NCBI GenBank assembly: GCA_002189035.1 | Contig: NEEC01000008.1 | Coordinates: forward strand, 2,666,001 to 2,730,000 | Direction: 5' to 3' | DNA: 64,000 bases | Source of the DNA: Utricularia gibba | Lineage: Eukaryota > Streptophyta > Magnoliopsida > Lamiales > Lentibulariaceae | Translations under genes and position numbers: made by a program | The notes under the pieces: generated by a model | The model's input: only the letters and a program-made list of their open reading frames with translations | What the model was told of the DNA's origin: nothing | Database searches by the model: none | In this document: piece by piece, positions 59,108-64,000 of the stretch | Position numbering within the stretch: position 1 is the stretch's first letter | Layout: every line of letters starts with the position of its first letter

Positions 59108-59335
59108 TCATTTCGGCGCGGGAGCAGGGGCGAGAGGCGGCGGAGGAGAGGACGGTGATGGAGGTGGACACCATGGCTGGGGAGGAGCATTTGAGAATGG
59201 ATTTGGAACTGGATTTGGCATTGGAAATGGAAATGGAAGTGGAAATGGAAATGGAGGTTCAGCTTGGCATGGCCAAGCATCGCCGGTTGCAGCGAGAAAC
59301 CCAAGAAGGCAGAGGATGACGAAGCAGCTCTTCAT
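59108..59335 (-). CDS. Small secreted proline-rich protein, WPC family copy 3, 75 residues
   Basis: The signal peptide MKSCFVILCLLGFLAATGDA is followed by WPCQAEPPFPFPLPFPFPMP. A second Cys lies in QPWCPPPSPSSPPPP, and the protein ends LAPAPAPK. The order signal, WPCxxEPP, Pro-rich, CP, APAPAPK matches the genes at 39593 and 41059. The ATG at 59335 is preferred over the in-frame ATG at 59359. It matches its paralogues, and the TATA box (TCTATAAATACTC, minus strand, ~59376-59388) would start the transcript near 59350. The Pro-Phe repeats come from GGAAATGGAAATGGAAGTGG-like DNA on the plus strand. No intron. Function unknown. Confidence 0.75.
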   Translation of the reverse strand: MKSCFVILCLLGFLAATGDAWPCQAEPPFPFPLPFPFPMPNPVPNPFSNAPPQPWCPPPSPSSPPPPLAPAPAPK

Positions 59336-59375
59336 GTTGCTGTGATGGGATGGGAGCATGGGGATGCTTCGATAG

Positions 59376-59388
59376 AGTATTTATAGAA
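59376..59388 (-). promoter_or_regulatory. TATA box, WPC gene 3
   Basis: TATAAATA on the minus strand, about 45 bases upstream of ATG 59335, as in the two plus-strand copies. Confidence 0.65.
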
Positions 59389-59399
59389 GAAGAAAGAGT

Positions 59400-60841
59400 T
59401 GAAAACCAAAAAAGAAACATTGTTACGTATGCTAAATGGACTTGGTGCAGTAATACCTACTCCTAAAACACCATTAATGTGGGCATATAATAATCTTAAG
59501 ACAATTGACTATATAATGTTTCCCACGGCAAACCCAAGTCTTCTCCTAAGTAGTGCCAACATTACATCAAAATTAATAGTCTATAAGACCATGATCCTAC
59601 ATAAGGATCAACTTTGCTTCGATATACAACAAAATTGGGCCTTTTATAGTCCACCCATATGCTCAAAATCATGTATACATATATTTGAAATTAACAAAAT
59701 TTGGACATGATTTCGTACGGGTGGTAAGTGAAAGCGTGGTTATGGGAGGGGTCAATGCCCAAACTGCAAGGGCGAGGAGTCATTACACTTTAAGAATAGT
59801 GTTGAATGGTAATGTAGGGCTGGGGGTGTGTTAGAATAGTGTTGGCACAAAGTCTAATGTTTTTAAAGGATTCTGGGACATGGATTCCAAGAGAGTACAC
59901 CCAATGCTTAAGTGCTCATTTGGTAATATGTTTTGATTTAGTTAATATTGAATTTGGGTGTGATTAATTTACATAAAAAAATAAATCAGTTATAAAAAAA
60001 CACATGAATATAAATTAGTATATCCTAATACTATTAAAAATAAAAAAATAATATTAAGGGTTTCATGAAATAAAAAAAAAAACATTTCATTAGAACTTGG
60101 ACCTTTACTAACTGGGCTTTCCGTGTGGCTGAAGCCCAATACTTGATCTGTGTTTTTTTTTTCGTACTTTGATTTTGTCAATTTTGCTCAGTTTCGCAAT
60201 AGTCTCACGGATCACTCGCTTAGCGCTGCAATTGTGCTCCGTTTCTTCCAACCAGGTTTCTTTTTTGGAATCCAGACTGGTGTTTGATGTTGTGAGTGTG
60301 TAATGGAATTTTTGCGTTCTCATGTTTGGGAAAAATGTTGGTTTAAAATTTGATTTTAGGTTTTGACACTCAGGTGTGTGTGAATCTGCGTTTGAACAGC
60401 TCTGTTTTTTATCCAGGGATTTCCTTGCGTTGAGCATTCGTTGTGTTGTATTTGATGTAAACTAATCCGTTCACCATGCTGGAAGATTAGTTTGAGCGTG
60501 TGTTGCCTTTGACCATAAGGCTTGGTATGTGATGGGTTGAAGAAGACTGTGCCGTGGTAGTTTCATGGTGAATTTCACATGATGTTAACAGTGGTTGCCT
60601 TTGCCCAAAATGCAACTTATTGTGTTTGAATGTGCTTTGCTAACACAGAATACTTGAAGAATTTCCCTCTTCGTTAACTAAAAGTTTCAAGCTCATTCTT
60701 GTTGTTTTGTTTCAATATTCTGCCCTTATGTTTATACGGAAATCTGTTTACCTGCAACAGGAATCGATTCTTAGCTTATTGTCTGTTGCAAGATACCTTG
60801 CGTTCTTATGCTCAAGTTTCTATGTTTTAATCAAAATAGAT
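59400..60841. other. Intergenic and leader of the OEP16-3 gene
   Basis: 59400-60100 is AT-rich flank with no gene seen. 60180-60840 is probably the leader of the plus-strand gene, with at least one intron: a T-rich tract and an ATAG acceptor stand directly before ATATGCAAATT. The in-frame ATG at 60728 and the residues after it look like intron translation. Confidence 0.35.
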
Positions 60842-61471
60842 ATGCAAATTGAGGATCTAAAGAAATTAGAAGATGAAGATAGCCCTTTGGTTAAAACACT
60901 GAAGGGGGCAGCCACAGGACTAGCTGCTGGTACAGTGTGGGGTGTAATCGTTGCTACTTGGCAAGATGTGCCTCGTGTTGAGAGGAGGGTAGCACTTCCT
61001 GGTCTGATCCGGACATTAAAAATGATGGGCAGCCATGGTGTCACCTTTGCTGCGATTGGTGGAGTCTTCATTGGGGTAGAGCAGATATTGCAGCATTACA
61101 GGATGAAAAGAGACGTTGTCAATGGAGCTGTCGGCGGATTTGTTGCTGGTGCTACCGTTCTGGGCCTGAAAGGTGAACCACTCACACCATTTTATACCTT
61201 ACGGTGCTGCTATGACGTACACCGAGTGGATAGATAGCATTTTTCATAGTTTGGTTATGAGATTATTATCAAGTTCAAGGCGCTAGTTATCAGTTGTAGT
61301 TAACAGATAAATGTGTTGCCAGGGAGAGGCATCTCCACTGCCGTTGCAGCAGGCTCTGCATTTGCATTCACCTCAGCATTCCTCGACGCTGGGAATCAGA
61401 CCATCAAACACGACACCGGCAAGGACTACTACCCCTACACCCTCAAGAAAAGGCCCCAGAACGCTGAATAA
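60842..61471 (+). CDS. OEP16-3 / complex I B14.7-type Tim17-Tim22-Tim23 family protein
   Basis: Two coding exons, 60842-61172 and 61323-61471, close in frame to 159 residues, the family length. It begins MQIEDLKKLEDEDSPLVKTL. Four hydrophobic, glycine-rich segments follow: GAATGLAAGTVWGVIVAT, VTFAAIGGVFIGVEQIL, VVNGAVGGFVAGATVLGL and TAVAAGSAFAFTSAFLDAG. The segment VPRVERRVALPGLIRTLKMM is strongly conserved in the plant OEP16-3 group (At2g42210). That protein is reported both as an outer-envelope-pore relative and as the B14.7 subunit of mitochondrial complex I. It ends DYYPYTLKKRPQNAE. The start is chosen by homology. Confidence 0.92.
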
Positions 61472-62448
61472 GTATGTTCTCATCCCTACCACTGTTGCCA
61501 ATTACACCGTAATCACAGCAAGGTGTTTGTTTTGTTCCCGATTATCCTCCTCAAATCTGGTCTCCTTCTCAATAACCACGACAAGATGCTTGTTCCCCTG
61601 TCCCTGGATGCTTCCAGTTTCTCATTAAGAGCCACTTTCACCCCACCTTTGATTCAACCACAGACATGTAGTCAAGAGCACCAGTGTTTCAGAGACTGGT
61701 TTAGAAGGATGGTAAAGAGATTGAATAATGATTGAAGAGACGATGATCTGGGGAAGTGTAAGCTTGAAAGAACACTAAAGTAGTAGGTGACTGTTTGGTA
61801 GTCCTTTTCTTGGTGGCAATTTTGTGCGCATTAATTCCTGTTTGTAAAGGTCTTCATCATTCATTCAAAATTGCATGAATTCCGAAAGACCAGACAAAAG
61901 CCCCATTAAAGAACGCAGCCTTTTGATGAGGTTCAATCAAGGTGTCATTCAGATTTTGGCATTTTATTAATACAAGAGAAAGGGAGTGTGCGTCATTAAG
62001 AAACCTATGCAGGATCTGTCTGTCCACCCACACCACTCATGCATCAAGATTCAAACTTTCAATCAAAACAACGTAATTGAATTAGGGTTTATATTTTTTT
62101 TTCTTTTTTGAAAAAAAAATAATTGATTTATTTTTGTGGTAATTTTTTTGGGAAAAAAACAGAGGAGAAAAGTTTTTGCCGTTTACAGGTTTTGTTGCAA
62201 AAAGTCAGTGCTGTTGAGCACGAAGAGATGGGGGGAGTGATTTAACGTAGACTTTGTCGTCTTATGCTTCTCCTGCATTCAATTCCTTCATTTGCTATCC
62301 CTTCCTTTCAACCGCAACTGAAAAACCCTCTTCCCCTCTCCCTCCCTCTCCTCTCCCTCTCCCTCTCCCTCTCTCTCTCTATCTCTATCTGTCTCCTTCA
62401 CGTCTGCGTCCTGGGATGGATTCTCCCTATTTTTTCTGATCGACCGGA
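61472..62448. other. Intergenic; CT-rich microsatellite leader of the bZIP gene
   Basis: 3' UTR of the OEP16-3 gene, then AT-rich sequence. 62330-62398 is a nearly pure pyrimidine tract of CTCTCC/CTCTCT units, typical of plant 5' leaders. A seven-codon uORF (ATG at 62416) follows. Confidence 0.45.
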
Positions 62449-62609
62449 ATGGATTTCGCTTCCTCTTCCGCTGCTTCAGTAGACGAAGAGGAGGAGGAGG
62501 AAGAAGAAGAAGAAGACGAAAACTCCACTGCCCACCCAAAAGCCTGTTGTTCTCCAACACCCAAAACGATTCCTTCGCCAGAAGCAAGGACAGCGGCGGA
62601 GCTTACAAC
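62449..62609 (+). other. Possible out-of-frame N-terminus of the bZIP gene
   Basis: ATG 62449 opens MDFASSSAASVD and a run of ten Glu (GAG/GAA repeat). It then changes to a Cys/Pro-rich reading that does not fit TGA proteins. The frame used by the TGA exon is open here too and reads NTQNDSFARSKDSGGAYNMG, which resembles TGA10 N-termini. One extra base between about 62514 and 62547 would join the two. Alternatives are a uORF or an unseen upstream exon. Confidence 0.4.
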
Positions 62610-63757
62610 ATGGGCGATTTGGATCAGTCCCTTCTGCAGTTCTTCGATGATCAGCAAAGTATGTTCGCCTTTTCTTTTCCTTTTTTTTTTGTCAGTTACC
62701 TGAAGCCTGCGAAGATTCTCCGGCGGTAAAAAGCTTGCACTCCCCTTTGACCAGAAATTATCAAAAAAACTGTACTGTGAAACCGGGATGCGGCACCACT
62801 TTATTGCACAAAAACGGCAAAAGAAATAGTCTTTAACCCCTTTCTTGCTTTCAGGGACTTTCTTGAATTCAGCATAGACATGTAACAAACTCTCACATAT
62901 TCTGTTTCATCCTTTTTTCCTCCATTATTGCAAATCATTTGTCTCTTTTTTTTTTCAATTCAAATAAATTATTGATTTTTTTTAAAAAAAGAATCCATCT
63001 TGTTTGTGTTGTGAGCAGAAAGTGGTGATATGAGGCCACACACCCTCAACATTTTTCCTTCAGAGCCCATGCATGTGGTGGAGCCATCTTCTTCTACTTC
63101 AAAGGGAGCTGAAGCAACAGCAGCTGTGGTTGTCACAGAAGCTCTTTGCAAATCTTTTACTGCTGTAAAAAGTTCTCTTTAGGTGACTAAATGGATGAAT
63201 TCTCCCTGCAGCAGAGTCTGGGCTTGGTTTCTCCATCTGCCAGCGACTCCCAGAAATCATCTCAGCCGTCCATGGACTTAGCAAACCCTAGATATGAACC
63301 TGCTTCTGCTTCAGTATCTACCAAGGGAGTTAAGGTTCGGGCGTAAAATATTTCCATCAAAAGTCCAATTCTATTATTAATTTCCCTTTCTGCTATGTTG
63401 TTTCAGCGTGAGGGGAACCCCAAGGGACTTCTCACCTCAGGCTCCGAGCAAGAAGGCAAGCTGAAAACCCCCGATCCGAAGGTGCTTCCCATTCTTCCAA
63501 AAAACTCGCACAAAATCGTGTTTTGACTGTCGTTTCAATGTTACAGACACTGCGGAGGCTCGCCCAGAACAGAGAAGCAGCTAGAAAAAGCAGGCTCAGG
63601 AAGAAGGCGAGTCCCCCTCTTCTTTCTTCCTTCTCAACAGATTTTACAGTTTCTCATCAGATTGCAATCACAAACGCAGGCCTACGTCCAGCAGCTTGAG
63701 TCAAGCAGGATGAGGCTCACACAACTAGAGCAAGAACTTCAAAGAGCAAGAGCCCAA
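62610..63757 (+). CDS. TGA9/TGA10-type bZIP transcription factor, 5' part (cut by window end)
   Basis: Exons seen: 62610-62658 (MGDLDQSLLQFFDDQQ), 63019-63125 (MRPHTLNIFPSEPMHVVEPS), 63212-63334 (SLGLVSPSASDSQKSSQPSM), 63407-63481 (REGNPKGLLTSGSEQEGKLK), 63547-63606 (basic region TLRRLAQNREAARKSRLRKK) and 63680-63757 (AYVQQLESSRMRLTQLEQEL, start of the leucine zipper). The DOG1-type domain lies beyond the window. Group D (TGA) bZIPs bind TGACG elements and work with NPR or ROXY proteins; the LNIFPSEPMHV box points to TGA9/TGA10, which act in anther development. The exon 63019 donor is weak. The intron after RLRKK has a GC donor (63607). A likely longer N-terminus from ATG 62449 (MDFASSSAASVDEEEE) is in another frame, so the start is provisional. 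Some of this gene's usual length is missing only because the window ends. Confidence 0.85.
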
Positions 63758-64000
63758 GTAAGAATTACCCAGTATTTAGAAACCCTAAGAGATGATCCCG
63801 CAATGGGACCAAGCTCCTTCCTTTTCGCCATTGATCACTGTTCCTGATCAGAGCACTTGACAATGCAATTATCAAACCCCATTTTTTAATATTTTATATA
63901 ATAATTTTGACAATCTTTCAGGTGTGACATTAATTTCATTAGACAGGTGATGATTATATGGTGAAATAGTTACCTAATTATTTTAAATTATTTTTTCTAG
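63758..64000 (+). other. Intron of the bZIP gene running off the window
   Basis: Begins GTAAGA after the zipper exon and is AT-rich to the end. No further exon is recognised. Confidence 0.6.

Noticed and set aside
59083-59319. Plus-strand frame with Glu-Met repeats
   Set aside because: It is antisense to the WPC copy 3 gene, whose signal peptide, motif and TATA box are on the minus strand.
1-64000. CRISPR arrays, bacterial operons, riboswitches or viral genes
   Set aside because: None is expected in, or seen in, this plant nuclear sequence; no integrated viral or retrotransposon protein was recognised.

Overview
The window is nuclear DNA of a flowering plant, most likely a eudicot. It has intron-rich genes with short AT-rich introns, nuclear tRNA genes (one with a small intron), plant-only families (MORF editing factor, TGA bZIP, AKR2, OEP16-3) and a MITE-like insertion. 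All calls come from reading the translated sequence. Exon borders given are those where the reading frame closes across splice sites.

Layout, left to right. The last two exons of an unidentified plus-strand gene (1-313). A minus-strand nuclear-type protein, apparently shortened (681-2168). An AT-rich gap holding a promoter-like block with no ORF behind it (3660-4320). On the minus strand, AKR2 (4487-7098), the ER folding sensor UGGT (7536-18050) and an IBA57/YgfZ-like chloroplast protein (18812-21458). A divergent promoter of about 160 bp leads to a plus-strand alkaline phytoceramidase-like gene (21621-23289). Then tRNA-Met(CAT), a MORF-type organellar editing factor (23641-25496) and tRNA-Arg(TCG). 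On the minus strand, the phosphatase UBLCP1 (26159-28182) and a NIPA-type magnesium transporter (28939-31728) flank a small plus-strand candidate gene.

From 33.9 to 41.3 kb lie tiny secreted proline-rich proteins (33883-34125, 39593-39859, 41059-41337) around an O-fucosyltransferase-like gene (35552-38775). A related small gene sits at 59108-59335. A multi-pass membrane protein (43203-44165) and a 13.5-kb gene (44480-58018) follow. The 13.5-kb gene encodes a fusion of two beta-hydroxyacid dehydrogenase modules, a DUF1537 four-carbon acid-sugar kinase and a class II aldolase. The right end has a MITE, an OEP16-3/complex I B14.7 gene (60842-61471) and the 5' part of a TGA9/TGA10-type bZIP gene cut by the window edge.

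The genes are mostly unrelated housekeeping loci and do not form one system. The points most worth following are: the four-domain fusion, which resembles a bacterial tetronate/threonate catabolic operon in one protein; the family of small 'WPC' secreted proline-rich proteins with a shared frame change at the C-terminus; and single-base frame breaks in UGGT and in the IBA57-like gene, both at G/C runs. Those breaks are either recent mutations or consensus errors.
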